Made by a program: the position numbers and the translations under genes. Shown piece by piece: positions 9,078 through 17,678 of a stretch of 46,990 bases of DNA. A model generated the notes under the pieces. It ran no database searches. It had not been told where the DNA came from and was given only the letters and a program-made list of their open reading frames with translations. Every line of letters starts with the position of its first letter. Position 1 is the stretch's first letter. Source of the DNA: an uncultured Desulfovibrio sp. (GTDB taxonomy: Bacteria; Desulfobacterota; Desulfovibrionia; Desulfovibrionales; Desulfovibrionaceae); contig NZ_CALUWS010000024.1 in the NCBI RefSeq assembly GCF_944324525.1, positions 1-46,990 of the forward strand, read 5' to 3'.

Positions 9078-9171
9078 GGCGGTATGCTTCCGATGCGGCG
9101 GATGCGCGGAGGGGAAAATCAGGACTTGGCGGCGGAGAAAAAAAAGAGTAAACTGCCTGCCGACAAATCCT

Positions 9172-9837
9172 ATGAAAGAATATCGCGATCACTATTTCCT
9201 CAAGGCCAAGCGAGAGAACTATCCCGCCCGTTCCGTCTACAAGTTGAAGGAATTGGACGGCAAATTCAAGCTCTTTCGTCAGGGCATGCGTGTACTCGAT
9301 CTGGGCGCCGCTCCCGGTTCCTGGTCGCTGGGCGCGGCCGAGCGCATCGGGCCGCGCGGTCTCGTGCTGGGCTGCGACATCCAGACGACGGAGACGGCTT
9401 TCCCGCCGCAAGTGACCTTCCTGCAGGAGGACGTGTTCCAGCGTTCTCCCGAGTTCGAGGCGCTGCTGACGGAAAAGGGGCCGTTCGACGTGGTCATGAG
9501 CGATATGGCCCCGCGCACCACGGGGACGAAGTTCACGGATCAGGCCCGTTCGCTGGAACTGGCCTGCGAGGCCCTGAACGTGGCCTGTCTGCACCTCAAG
9601 GCGGGGGGCAGCTTCGTCGTCAAGATCTTCATGGGGCCGGACGTGCAGGAATTGCTGCAGCCCATGCGCAAAGCCTTTCGTTCGGTCAAGTCCTTCAAGC
9701 CCAAGAGCTCCCGTGCCGAGAGCAAGGAGACCTTCTTTGTCGGCATGGGCTTCAGGGCTGTCCCGCCGGCGGCCGGCATGGCCGCTGACGCCGCGGCGAG
9801 CGCCGGTCCGGCGGCTCCCGATCCCGGAGAAGCATAG
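9172..9837 (+). CDS. rlmE: 23S rRNA 2'-O-ribose U2552 methyltransferase RlmE/FtsJ
   Basis: A 221-residue SAM-dependent methyltransferase that modifies U2552 in the A loop of 23S rRNA, a late step of large-subunit assembly. It has the SAM-binding motif [15 protein letters not shown] and the K-D-K-E catalytic set of the FtsJ family: [30 protein letters not shown] and ESKETFFVG. The Ala/Gly/Pro-rich tail after FVGMGF is extra. The start MKEYRDHYF matches the usual N-terminus in this group but lacks a clear Shine-Dalgarno site. The frame stays open to an ATG at 9077, so a longer form cannot be excluded. A terminator follows at 9877. Confidence 0.92.
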   Translation: MKEYRDHYFLKAKRENYPARSVYKLKELDGKFKLFRQGMRVLDLGAAPGSWSLGAAERIGPRGLVLGCDIQTTETAFPPQVTFLQEDVFQRSPEFEALLTEKGPFDVVMSDMAPRTTGTKFTDQARSLELACEALNVACLHLKAGGSFVVKIFMGPDVQELLQPMRKAFRSVKSFKPKSSRAESKETFFVGMGFRAVPPAAGMAADAAASAGPAAPDPGEA

Positions 9838-9876
9838 GGCCTGCTCCCCCCCCTGCGGGGAGGGCCCCGGCATTTG

Positions 9877-9906
9877 GGCACACCGCCTCGGTGTGCCGCT
9901 TTTTTC
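9877..9906 (+). terminator. Rho-independent terminator after rlmE
   Basis: GGCACACCG (9877-9885) and CGGTGTGCC (9889-9897) form a perfect 9-bp stem with a 3-base loop, followed by GCTTTTTTCG. It separates rlmE from yebC. Confidence 0.9.
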
Positions 9907-9961
9907 GTCCATTTCACCTGACCGCACGGGCGGTCGCAAGTCACACAGTTTCGGAGGTTGT

Positions 9962-10699
9962 ATGTCTGGGCATAGCAAATGGGCCAATATCCAGCACCGC
10001 AAGGGCCGTCAGGACGCCAAGCGCGGCAAGGTCTTCACCAAGGCCGCCAAGGAAATCATCATCGCCGCCAAGAATGGGGGAGATCCGGCGGGCAATCCTC
10101 GTTTGCGTGCGGCCATTGCCGCGGCCAAGGCCGTGAACCTGCCCAAGGACAAGATCGAGGCCGCCATCCGCAAGGGCACGGGCGAAGATGCGGGCGGCGA
10201 CCTGACCGAAGCCTTTTATGAAGGCTACGGCCCCGGCGGCATCGCCATCATGGTGGAAGTGGCCACCGACAACAAGAACCGCACCGTAGCCGAAGTGCGC
10301 CACCTCTTCACCAAGCACGGCGGCAACATGGGGGAAAACGGCAGCGTGAGCTGGATGTTCGACCGCAAGGGCGTCATCACCGTGGACAAGAACGCCTACG
10401 CCGAGGACAAGATCATGGAAGCCGCCGTGGAAGCCGGCGCCGACGACGTGGTGGATGATGACGACGTCTGGACCATCCAGACCGCCATGGCCGATTTTGC
10501 CGCCGTGCGCGACGCTCTGGAAGCCGCCGGCATCGCCATGCAGAGCGCCGAGCTGGCCATGGTGCCGCAGAACCTCGTGGCCGTGGACGCCGATATGGGA
10601 CAGAAGGTGCTGCGGCTCATGGACGCGCTGGACGATAACGACGACGTGCAGAACGTCTTCGCCAACGTGGACTTCCCTGACGACATGGCTACGGACTAG
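9962..10699 (+). CDS. yebC: YebC/PmpR family protein
   Basis: A 245-residue protein, the usual length of the family, with the hallmark N-terminus [18 protein letters not shown] and the conserved [19 protein letters not shown] and [15 protein letters not shown] segments. Some members are described as DNA-binding transcription regulators; others act at the ribosome to relieve stalling at difficult Pro-rich sequences. Which applies here cannot be told. GGAGG lies 5 bases before the start. The stop codon TAG is the first three bases of a family B element (10697-10844), so the end of the gene coincides with the element border. Confidence 0.95.
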   Translation: MSGHSKWANIQHRKGRQDAKRGKVFTKAAKEIIIAAKNGGDPAGNPRLRAAIAAAKAVNLPKDKIEAAIRKGTGEDAGGDLTEAFYEGYGPGGIAIMVEVATDNKNRTVAEVRHLFTKHGGNMGENGSVSWMFDRKGVITVDKNAYAEDKIMEAAVEAGADDVVDDDDVWTIQTAMADFAAVRDALEAAGIAMQSAELAMVPQNLVAVDADMGQKVLRLMDALDDNDDVQNVFANVDFPDDMATD

Positions 10700-10844
10700 A
10701 GCGTTTTCTTTTTGAGAAAGATAAAACGCGAGGCGGCGGCACAGCGCCGCCCGGCCCAAAATGAGCGGAAAAACCGCGTTTTTTCCGCGAAAGGCCAGGC
10801 CGTTTGGTTTGAAACGCGCAGCGTTTCAAACGGAAAATGCTCTA
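10697..10844 (+). repeat. Family B MITE-like element, copy B1 (full length)
   Basis: A 148-bp element with near-perfect terminal inverted repeats: TAGAGCGTTTTC at the left and GAAAATGCTCTA at the right (11 of 12 match). Inside are further stem-loops: GGCGGCG/CGCCGCC, GCGGAAAAA/TTTTTTCCGC and GTTTGAAACGC-GCA-GCGTTTCAAAC. It has no coding capacity. Both ends carry TA, as expected for elements moved by IS630/mariner-type enzymes, but no transposase is in the window. It overlaps the yebC stop codon. Confidence 0.8.
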
Positions 10845-11045
10845 GGGCGGGCCATCCTCCTGCCCGCGGCAATGCCGCCGCTTTCCGTAACGATGCCGCG
10901 TTGCGCGGGCTGCCTGTGCGGTCCGCTCCTGACGGAACCATCCTTTTGTGACGAACCTTCCGGGAGGAGGCCCCGCCTTCTCCCGGTCTTTTTCCTCCCG
11001 CACGGGGCGTTTGTCCTGTGCGGCTGGAAGGGCCCCGTTTCCCGC
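10700..11045. other. 346-base gap between yebC and ruvC
   Basis: Holds family B element B1 (to 10844), about 115 bases with nothing recognisable, a strong terminator (10960-10995) and a 50-base ruvC leader. The plus frame of ruvC is open from 10761, but that part is element-derived and is not considered coding. Confidence 0.7.
10960..10995 (+). terminator. Rho-independent terminator upstream of ruvC
   Basis: CCGGGAG (10960-10966) pairs with CTCCCGG (10980-10986). An inner AGGC/GCCT extension leaves a CCC loop, and TCTTTTTCC follows. It probably ends the yebC transcript; it could also attenuate ruvC. Confidence 0.8.
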
Positions 11046-11567
11046 ATGCAGCAGCTCAGCCATCCCCTGACCATCATCGGCATCGACCCCGGATCGCAGC
11101 GTACCGGCTGGGGCGTCATCCGGGAAGCGTCGGGCGTCCTGACGCTGGTGGACTGCGGCATCATCCGTACGACCTCGGCGGGCGGCGATGCCGCCTTTTC
11201 CGTACGGCTTGCCCGTATCTTTACGGAGCTTGCCGCGGTCGTCCGCCGCCATTCCCCCGTCGAGGCCGCCATCGAGCAGGTCTTTACCGCCAAGAACTCC
11301 GCCAGCGCCCTCAAGCTGGGGCAGGCCCGGGGCGTGGCCGTGGCGGCCTGCGCCGCCTGCGGCGTGCCGGTCAGCGACTACGCGCCGACCCTCGTCAAAA
11401 AGGCGCTGGTGGGGACAGGACGGGCCGAAAAGGAACAGGTGGCCTTCATGGTGCGCCGTCTGCTCAATGTGCGCGGCGAAGGCTGGGCGCTGGATACCTC
11501 CGACGCGCTGGCCGTGGGCATCTGTCATCTGACCATGCGGCGTTTCGCGGCGCTGGCGAAGCGCTGA
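11046..11567 (+). CDS. ruvC: Holliday junction endonuclease RuvC
   Basis: A 173-residue resolvase that cuts Holliday junctions symmetrically with RuvAB. The metal-binding acidic residues are all visible: Asp in IIGIDPG, Glu in AAIEQVF, and two Asp in LDTSDALAVG. The family segment NSASALKLGQARG is also present. The start at MQQLSHPL was chosen because GIDPG should lie close to the N-terminus. GGAAGG is upstream, but its spacing of about 14 bases is long. ruvA and ruvB are not adjacent. The MmcQ-like gene follows after 31 bases without a terminator, so the two probably share a transcript. Confidence 0.95.
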   Translation: MQQLSHPLTIIGIDPGSQRTGWGVIREASGVLTLVDCGIIRTTSAGGDAAFSVRLARIFTELAAVVRRHSPVEAAIEQVFTAKNSASALKLGQARGVAVAACAACGVPVSDYAPTLVKKALVGTGRAEKEQVAFMVRRLLNVRGEGWALDTSDALAVGICHLTMRRFAALAKR

Positions 11568-11598
11568 GATTCGGCAAGCGCCGGGGAGAAAAGAGCCA

Positions 11599-11955
11599 AT
11601 GGCGGACCGGGAAAGCCTGCTGGCCTATGTAAAGGAAAAATACGCCACGTCGCCGGAATTCCTCTGGCCGCGTCAGCCCCGCTATGCCGTCCTGCGCCAT
11701 GCGGAGAACGGCAAATGGTATGGCGTGCTCATGAACGTGCGGGCGTGCCGTCTGGGCCTGCCCGGGACGGGGGAAGTGGATGTGATCAACGTGAAGAGCC
11801 CGTGTGCGCCGGATATGTTGCTCAGCGGCGTTGCCGGGGCCTTTCCGGCCTATCACATGAACAAGCGCCACTGGATCTCCCTTGCCCTTGACGGCTCCTT
11901 CCCGGATGCGGAGCTCTACAGGCTTGTGGAGGAAAGTTTCCTGCTGACCCGTTGA
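11599..11955 (+). CDS. MmcQ/YjbR family protein
   Basis: A 118-residue protein with the CyaY-like fold of the MmcQ/YjbR (DUF419) family. Visible family features are the N-terminal helix, the FLWPRQPRYAVLRHAENGKWY segment region, VINVKSPCAPD, and the late HMNKRHWISLALDG followed by a Leu-rich helix. Members are annotated as possible DNA-binding proteins; none has a firmly known role, so none is assigned. It lies 31 bases after ruvC and 73 bases before mntP. Confidence 0.88.
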   Translation: MADRESLLAYVKEKYATSPEFLWPRQPRYAVLRHAENGKWYGVLMNVRACRLGLPGTGEVDVINVKSPCAPDMLLSGVAGAFPAYHMNKRHWISLALDGSFPDAELYRLVEESFLLTR

Positions 11956-12028
11956 AGCCCGCGCCGGCCGTATCCGGCATCGGGGGCCTCGTGTCCGGAC
12001 AGCCAGCCTCACTCGTTACGGAGATTTT

Positions 12029-12628
12029 ATGTCGCTCCTTGCCGTTTTTCTTCTTGCCGTGGCCCTTTCGCTGGATGCCTTTGCCGTGGCGGTGGCCTCC
12101 GGCTGCGCGTTGCGTCCCATACGCTGGGAGCATTATTGCCGCATCGGCGGCGCCTTCGGTTTTTTCCAGTTCTTCATGCCGGTGCTGGGCTGGCTGCTGG
12201 GGCAGTCCGTCCACAGCTATATCGAGGCCTGGGATCACTGGATTGCCTTTGTCCTGCTGGCCTGGGTGGGCGGCAACATGCTGCGCGGGGCGTGGAAGGA
12301 CTTCCATCAGCAGGGCGGGGAGGCCCCCGAAGCGGCGGCGGAATGCTCCGGCTCGCCCCTGCGCTGGCGGACGCTCCTCGTGCTGGCCGTGGCCACCAGC
12401 ATCGATGCGCTGGCCGTGGGGCTGACCTTCGCCATGACCGGGACGCCCGTCTGGCGGCCCGCCGTCATCATCGGCCTGACCTGTGCGCTCATCTCCGCCG
12501 CCGGGTTGCACCTTGGCCGGGTGCTGGCCGGCATGTCCGCCCTGCAGCGCTGGGCCGGACTCATCGGCGGGCTGGTGCTGCTGGCCATCGGTCTGCGCGT
12601 GCTCTGGCAGGACGGCGTGTTTGGTTAG
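12029..12628 (+). CDS. mntP: Manganese efflux pump MntP
   Basis: A 199-residue inner-membrane protein with six predicted helices in two repeated halves. Each half carries the conserved acidic motif: ALSLDAFAVAVASG (first helix) and ATSIDALAVGLTFA (fourth helix). It exports Mn2+. The cytoplasmic loop between halves (residues about 90-115) is acidic and variable. ACGGAG stands before the ATG. The 73-base gap upstream is too short for the yybP-ykoY manganese riboswitch that often precedes mntP, and none is visible. A partial family B hairpin lies just beyond the stop codon. Confidence 0.92.
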   Translation: MSLLAVFLLAVALSLDAFAVAVASGCALRPIRWEHYCRIGGAFGFFQFFMPVLGWLLGQSVHSYIEAWDHWIAFVLLAWVGGNMLRGAWKDFHQQGGEAPEAAAECSGSPLRWRTLLVLAVATSIDALAVGLTFAMTGTPVWRPAVIIGLTCALISAAGLHLGRVLAGMSALQRWAGLIGGLVLLAIGLRVLWQDGVFG

Positions 12629-12635
12629 GATCGGT

Positions 12636-12671
12636 TAGGCGTTTTGCCTGTAAAAAAGGCGAAACGCTTTA
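12636..12671 (+). repeat. Partial family B element after mntP
   Basis: TAGGCGTTTTGCCT pairs with AAGGCGAAACGC in the next 20 bases. It resembles the left-end hairpin of full family B copies (for example the right end of B3 read in reverse), but the rest of the element is missing. The TA-G start again lies close to a stop codon (12626-12628). Confidence 0.5.
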
Positions 12672-12732
12672 TGTGAGTACGCCCAGGACGAACCGCATTC
12701 CGCGGACGGCGGGTCGGCCGTCGTGTCCTCTT

Positions 12733-12752
12733 TCCCCGTCGGGGATTTTTTC
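12733..12752 (+). terminator. Probable terminator between mntP and the OsmC gene
   Basis: TCCCC-GTC-GGGGA forms a short 5-bp stem followed by TTTTTTCG. The stem is short but GC-rich and the T-run is good. Confidence 0.6.
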
Positions 12753-12818
12753 GTAAAAGGGTGGAGAGGGGCCGTTCTCATGGGCGGTACCGTCTGACAT
12801 TTTTTCCAGGAGGACAGC

Positions 12819-13229
12819 ATGGCAACGGCAACGGGAACGTATCTTGGGGATCTGCGGGTGGAACTGCGGCACGAGCAGAGCGGGGCCACCATCATGACCG
12901 ACGCTCCGGTGGACAATCACGGCAAGGGCGAGGCCTTCTCCCCCACGGACATGGTGGGGGCGGCGCTGGGCGCGTGCGCCATGACCATCATCGGCATTTA
13001 CGCTCAGGCGCATAACGTGGACGTGAGCGGCATGAAAATGGAAATGACCAAGACCATGAATGCCGACCCGCGCCGCATCGGCAAGCTGGAAGTGACCTTC
13101 ATCATGCCGAAGCGCGCCTATTCGGACAAGGAGAAAGCCTCCATCGAACGGGCGGCCCGCACCTGCCCCGTGCACCTGAGCCTGCACCCGGATACGGAGC
13201 AGGTCTTTACCTTCCTCTGGCAGGAATAA
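12819..13229 (+). CDS. OsmC family protein
   Basis: A 136-residue protein of the OsmC/Ohr fold, which reduces organic hydroperoxides with a pair of conserved cysteines. Both are present: one in GAALGACAMTIIG (about residue 52) and one in ARTCPVHLSLHP (about residue 118). It lacks the Ohr-specific N-terminal features and looks like the short OsmC/YhfA branch, so the physiological substrate is uncertain. AGGAGG lies 5 bases before the ATG. The gene is converging with the YhaN-like gene, and the terminator at 13297 ends its transcript. Confidence 0.9.
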   Translation: MATATGTYLGDLRVELRHEQSGATIMTDAPVDNHGKGEAFSPTDMVGAALGACAMTIIGIYAQAHNVDVSGMKMEMTKTMNADPRRIGKLEVTFIMPKRAYSDKEKASIERAARTCPVHLSLHPDTEQVFTFLWQE

Positions 13230-13273
13230 GCGCCGGCATGCCCCGCAGGGCCGTTCACGGAAAGGTTGGGCGA

Positions 13274-13357
13274 CCACGGGCGTGGCCATGACGCACAACA
13301 GCCCGAACGTTTGGATCGTTCGGGCTGTTTTCGTCTGCGAGTCCGCCGTGCTTTCGT
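13274..13357. repeat. 84-bp direct repeat, copy 1, carrying a terminator
   Basis: Starts CCACGGGCGTGGCCATGACG and ends GTGCTTTCGTC. It recurs at 13632-13716 with only about four differences, 358 bases away. Both copies include the AACAGCCCGAACG hairpin. The family A copy A4 and a short family B palindrome fill the space between them. Confidence 0.85.
13297..13333 (+). terminator. Terminator of the OsmC gene
   Basis: AACAGCCCGAACG (13297-13309) pairs with CGTTCGGGCTGTT (13317-13329), a 13-bp stem followed by TTCG. It can work on both strands; the plus-strand T-run is part of the stem end. Confidence 0.8.
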
Positions 13358-13358
13358 C

Positions 13359-13573
13359 CAGGGCCTGTTAACACTAATTTTGCAACTAATTTAAATAGAT
13401 AAGATATATCTCCCGTACGCACTCAGCTGGCCTCCGGGGCGGGGTTGCCTCATGTCCCGACTCTTCCCCCGGTAAAAGCGCGCTGGGGAAGGGATGGGGG
13501 GTGGGGGGAAGGGGAACCCCTCCCGCGCCGGCGGAGGGGGTCCCCTTCCCCCCAAACAAGTAGCGATGGCGTT
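13359..13573 (+). repeat. Family A element, copy A4
   Basis: Starts with the end sequence CAGGGCCTGTTAAC, followed by an AT-rich segment (ACTAATTTTGCAACTAAT), then AAAGCGCGCTGGGGAAGGG, a G-rich tract and a hairpin (13503-13553) with arms GGGGGGAAGGGGA and TCCCCTTCCCCCC. It stops at GATGGCGTT, where other copies continue AACAGGCCCTG. A short family B palindrome follows directly, so the right end is truncated. Confidence 0.8.
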
Positions 13574-13622
13574 GGAGCATTTTCCGTTTGAAACGCAACG
13601 TGTTTCAAACGGAAAATGCTCC
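13574..13622. repeat. Short family B palindrome
   Basis: A perfect hairpin: 21-base arms (left arm begins GGAGCATTTTCCGTTTGAAA) around a 7-base loop GCAACGT. It equals the outer ends of family B with the middle deleted. It lies against the truncated right edge of copy A4. Confidence 0.8.
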
Positions 13623-13631
13623 AGGATGCGG

Positions 13632-13716
13632 CCACGGGCGTGGCCATGACGAGCAACAGCCCGAACGTTTGGAACGTTCGGGCTGTTTGCGTCTGCGAGT
13701 CCGCCGTGCTTTCGTC
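13632..13716. repeat. 84-bp direct repeat, copy 2, with terminator of the YhaN-like gene
   Basis: Second copy of the 13274-13357 sequence. It ends exactly at the stop codon of the minus-strand YhaN-like gene. The hairpin at 13655-13687 (AACAGCCCGAACG with CGTTCGGGCTGTT) is well placed to end that gene's transcript. Confidence 0.8.
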
Positions 13717-16700
13717 TACTGGCGGGCGATGCTGCCGTTTTCCACGCGGAAGACGGCGCAATGCGGCTGCGCTTCCCGCAACATGTCGGCCATGTGCGGA
13801 TGGCAGGTGAAGTAGAGGAGCTGATGCGGGCGGCCGTGGCGGCCTTCGGAGAGCTCGACGAAGGTGCGGGCGGCCCGGGCGGCCCGCTGCGGATCGAAGT
13901 TGACCAGCACGTCGTCCATGATGACCGGCAGGGGCGTGGCCCGCTCCGCGTGGTTCTGGATATAGGCCAGCCGCAGGGCCAGATAGGCCTGTTCCTGCGT
14001 GCCGCGGCTGAGCGCCTCGGGGCTGATGGCCTCACCGTAATGGGGCAGGATGTGCAGGCTGGTGTCGTCCAGGGAGGCATTGATGCCGCGCCAGTTGCCG
14101 CCGGTGATGGAGGCGAAGATGGTGGACGCCAGCCGGATGACCTGCGGCTGCCGTTCGCGTTCGAAGGTGTTCTTGGCGCGCAGGAGGAGCTCGCGGGCCA
14201 TCGCCAGGGCGCTCCACTGCAGGGCCAGACGGCGCATGCTTTCCAGGGAAAGAGCTTCCTGCTGCCGCAGGCGGGCCAGCGTATCCGTGCCGGTAAGGCC
14301 GTTGACCCGGGCCGTGAGGCTGCCCACCTCGTCGGAAAGGCGTTCTTCCTGTTCGCGGATGTCCCGCAGCTCGGCATTGAGGGCGGCGCAGCGGCTTTCT
14401 TGAGCGTCGTGATCCTCCGCCTCGAAGGAGGCGAGGAAGTCTTCAAACGGCTGGTTGCCGGCGGCGATACGCAGATTTTCCTGCAGACTGTCGCGCAGGC
14501 GCTGCGTCTCCCGGCTCTGGGCCAGCACGGCGGCCAGCCTCAGGAACTCGTCGGCATCGGCCGCTTCGGCCATATGCAGCAGGGTGGCCTCGCCGTGCCG
14601 CGCTTCTTCCAGCGCGGCGGAGGCGGCGCGCAGCTCGGCGTCCTGCTCGGCCAGCAGGCTGTCAAGGCGGCGGGCTTCAGCATCCACTTCCGCTGCCCGT
14701 TCGGCAGCCTCCAGCGCGCTGTCCAGCGCGCCCAGCCAGTCGGTTTCCCCCTCCTCATTGCAGGGCAGGGGACGGGAAAGGGCTGTCAGCAGCTGTTCCA
14801 GCGGCTGGTGCAGGGCGGCCATCTCCTGCTCGTTCTGGGCCAGCTCCGCCGCAAGCCGCTGACAGGCGGCATCGAGCGCAAGGCAGGTATCCATGCACTG
14901 CAGGGCCTTGCGGACGGTCTCGGGATCAAGATCCTCGCCCAGCCCCAGGCCGTTGAGGCATTCGCCCCAGTCGCGGCGGGCCGCTTCAAGGCGGGTCTGC
15001 GCCTGCGCCAGAGCCTGGGAAGCCTCGGCCTGCCGGCCCTGTATGCGTTCCAGTTCGTCTTTGTGATGCTGCAGGGTGGCGGTCGCCTTGATGCGCTGTT
15101 CACGGGCGGCGTCAGCCTCCCGGCAGGACTCCAGCACCTGACGGACGGCATCCAGCAGCGCGGGCAGGTCGCCCGGCTCGTGTAGGCAGTCCTGCACGGG
15201 CGCAAAGCCCCGCAGGGTGTTTTCGTACTGGGCGAGGTCGGCGCGCTGGCCTTCCAGCTCGGCCTGCGCGTTCTCCACGGCATCCCAGGCGGCACGGGCC
15301 GACTCGGCGCGGGCAAAGAAGCTTTCGGCGCTTTCCGGCGCGGGCACGTTGACCACCCGCAGCATGCTCATGAAGTCCTGCCAGCGGCGGCGGATACGCT
15401 GCACCGCGGCCTGCATCTCATGGGCCCGGGACTGGAGCTCGGCGATGCGCGCACGGGCAAGGCCGATCTCACGCTGCAGCTCTTCGGCTTCCTTGTGGCT
15501 GCGTTCCTGATTGAAGCACTGCTCCCGCTTGCGCTCCAGCATGACTTCCACGGCTTCCAGCGTTTCGGGATCCATGCTGTCCACGCCCGCTTCCTGACAA
15601 AGCTTGCGGGCCTTGTCGCCCAGCTCGGCGACATGCAGGGCGCAGGTCTCGCGGCGGCTCTCCAGCTGCAGGCGTTCCTGCCGGAGACGCTTGGCCTCGG
15701 GGCCGTTGCGGCGCGGCAGGCCGCCGCCCACAGCCATAGCGCCGCAGACCAGCACGAGGTAGCCGGACCAGAGGGTCGTGGGCAGGTGCAGGTTCTCGGT
15801 GATGGCAAGACTTTCCATGCCGAACTGCCAGTGCCCCACGAGGATGGCCAGCCCCAGCAGCATGATGATGCCCCCCAGCACGAGCAGGGCCATGTTCTTG
15901 ACGGCGGCGGGCTCCTTCTCGGCATTGAGGCGGTCGCTCAGCTCCTTGAGGCGCTCCTGCTCCGTTTCCAGCGAAGCGGAAAGGGCGCGCAGCGAGCGCA
16001 GGGCGCTGCTGCGGTTATCGAGCGCCTCGCGGCTGGGGCCGTTGCTGCTGCGCTGTTCCTCGCGCAGCTGCTCCAGCCGGGCGCGCAGCATGTCGGCCTG
16101 CTCCTCGGCCTGCTGCACGGCGCGGGCCGCTTCCCCGGCGCTGTCGATGCTGGCCTGCACCTCGCGGGCCAGCCCCAGCGCCTCTTCCCGTTTGGCCAGC
16201 AGGGTGTCCAGAGCGGCGCGGGGGTCGTCGGCCTCCAGTTTGAGGCGTTCCTGAGCGCGTTCAAAGGCATGTCGTGCCTGTTGCACCGCCCGTTCCCGCG
16301 CGGGCAGGCGCTGGCGGCCTTCCTCCAGCAGGACGAGCGTCTGCCGCAGGCGGTCGCGCTCGGACTCGCCCAGGGCGGCCGCCGGGTCGGGCAGCAGGTC
16401 CAGCGCCGCGGTGGCGGAAGCGATGTCCCGCCGGCAGAGCTCCACATCCCGGTTGAGGCGGTCGAGCGTATCCACCGCGGCCTGATGGGAGGAATCCGCG
16501 GCATTCAGCTCGCGGGCCTGCCGTTCCAGATCCTTGTCGGCAAAGATGCCGCGGTCCGTCTGCCGGATGCGGTCACAGTCCCAGCCGGGGCCGAGGCGCT
16601 CCAGCTCGCGGGCAAGATCGGCATCGGCGCGTTCCTGCTCGCCCCGCAGGCGGGGCTGGGCCAGCTGGGCCTGCCGGTAGCCGCTCTTGCGCTCCGCCAG

Positions 16701-17678
16701 CGCCCGCAGCCGGGGCAGGGCCTCGAGCAGGGGACCGTCTTCCTGCAGGGCCTCACGCCGCTCCCGCAGGCGGGAAAACTTCTCCTGCTGGGCGGCCATG
16801 TGGCGCTCACAGGTCTCGCGGGCTTCCTGCGCGCGGGCCAGGCGGGCCGGGCCGTCTTCGGGGAAACCGGCGCTGACGGCGGGATAGGCCTCCAGCCGCA
16901 GGCCGCACTTGCGCCATTCGTCCCACTGCTGCCAGACGTTGAGCCGGCGCTCCACGCGGCGGCGCTCGTCGTCCACCACTTCGCGGCGTTCCCGCAGGGT
17001 GGCAAGCGTCTGTTTCTTCTCGTTGAGGGTTGTAGCCAGCTGATCGTAACCGGCCGATTCCTCGCTGACGGCCTGGATCTCGCCGCGCAGCTTCTCCAGG
17101 GACGTCAGTTCCTCATTGAGGCGCGGCTTGCTGGCGCTGGCCCGGAAGAGGGCGTCCTTGCGGCCGTCCAGATCGCGCAGGGCCTCCACGGGCGAGCGCA
17201 GGCCCGCGCCGAAGCTGGCCCCGTAGAGAGCATTGCGCACGCCGTCGCCGGAGAGGCTCTCAAAGGTCTGCAGTTCATTGAGGCTGAAGCCGAAGACGTT
17301 GCGGTAGACGTCCCGGTTGATGCCGAAAAGCAGCTGCTGGAGCAGCGTGCTCTCCAGCGGATCGCCGCCGGCATTGCTGAGGGTCAGCACGCCGCCGTCC
17401 TGCCCGGGCCGCCGGGTCAGGCGGATCTCGCCCTGTTCCTCACTGATGAGGTTCAGGCTCCCGCCGGGCTGACCGCCGCGCAGGGGCGGCGGGATGCGGC
17501 GGGCATCGCGGCTGCGGGCATTGGGATAGCCCACGAGCATGGTGCGCAGAAATTCCAGACAGGTGGACTTGCCGGCTTCGTTCTCGCCGAGAAAGACCGT
17601 CAGGCCCGGCGGCAGATTATCCACCTGCACGTCCGCAAAGATGCCGAACCCGTCGATATGGAAGGATTGGATATACAT
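13716..17678 (-). CDS. YhaN-like SMC/Rad50-type ATPase with a central membrane hairpin
   Basis: A 1320-residue ATPase of the RecF/SbcC/Rad50 group. The N-terminus carries MYIQSFHIDGFGIF and the Walker A motif GENEAGKST. The C-terminus has the ABC-type signature region SRGTQEQAYLALRLAY and Walker B (LPVIMDDVLVNFD). Between them lie long Glu/Arg/Gln/Leu-rich coiled coils. Near residues 594-650 two hydrophobic segments occur (MALLVLGGIIMLLGLAILVG and WSGYLVLVCGAMAVGGGL), where SbcC and Rad50 would have a zinc hook; no CxxC hook is seen. This matches the YhaN branch. The start shares one base with the stop of the upstream nuclease gene (TGATG), so the two are translationally coupled. A role in DNA end processing near the membrane is inferred. 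Confidence 0.88.
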   Translation of the reverse strand: MYIQSFHIDGFGIFADVQVDNLPPGLTVFLGENEAGKSTCLEFLRTMLVGYPNARSRDARRIPPPLRGGQPGGSLNLISEEQGEIRLTRRPGQDGGVLTLSNAGGDPLESTLLQQLLFGINRDVYRNVFGFSLNELQTFESLSGDGVRNALYGASFGAGLRSPVEALRDLDGRKDALFRASASKPRLNEELTSLEKLRGEIQAVSEESAGYDQLATTLNEKKQTLATLRERREVVDDERRRVERRLNVWQQWDEWRKCGLRLEAYPAVSAGFPEDGPARLARAQEARETCERHMAAQQEKFSRLRERREALQEDGPLLEALPRLRALAERKSGYRQAQLAQPRLRGEQERADADLARELERLGPGWDCDRIRQTDRGIFADKDLERQARELNAADSSHQAAVDTLDRLNRDVELCRRDIASATAALDLLPDPAAALGESERDRLRQTLVLLEEGRQRLPARERAVQQARHAFERAQERLKLEADDPRAALDTLLAKREEALGLAREVQASIDSAGEAARAVQQAEEQADMLRARLEQLREEQRSSNGPSREALDNRSSALRSLRALSASLETEQERLKELSDRLNAEKEPAAVKNMALLVLGGIIMLLGLAILVGHWQFGMESLAITENLHLPTTLWSGYLVLVCGAMAVGGGLPRRNGPEAKRLRQERLQLESRRETCALHVAELGDKARKLCQEAGVDSMDPETLEAVEVMLERKREQCFNQERSHKEAEELQREIGLARARIAELQSRAHEMQAAVQRIRRRWQDFMSMLRVVNVPAPESAESFFARAESARAAWDAVENAQAELEGQRADLAQYENTLRGFAPVQDCLHEPGDLPALLDAVRQVLESCREADAAREQRIKATATLQHHKDELERIQGRQAEASQALAQAQTRLEAARRDWGECLNGLGLGEDLDPETVRKALQCMDTCLALDAACQRLAAELAQNEQEMAALHQPLEQLLTALSRPLPCNEEGETDWLGALDSALEAAERAAEVDAEARRLDSLLAEQDAELRAASAALEEARHGEATLLHMAEAADADEFLRLAAVLAQSRETQRLRDSLQENLRIAAGNQPFEDFLASFEAEDHDAQESRCAALNAELRDIREQEERLSDEVGSLTARVNGLTGTDTLARLRQQEALSLESMRRLALQWSALAMARELLLRAKNTFERERQPQVIRLASTIFASITGGNWRGINASLDDTSLHILPHYGEAISPEALSRGTQEQAYLALRLAYIQNHAERATPLPVIMDDVLVNFDPQRAARAARTFVELSEGRHGRPHQLLYFTCHPHMADMLREAQPHCAVFRVENGSIARQ

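Noticed and set aside
9069-9200. A frameshift at the rlmE start (another frame reads [15 protein letters not shown]).
   Set aside because: The main frame from MKEYRDHYF matches the family N-terminus, so a shift is not needed; only the start remains uncertain.
11956-12028. A yybP-ykoY manganese riboswitch before mntP.
   Set aside because: Only 73 bases are available and no matching stem pattern is visible.
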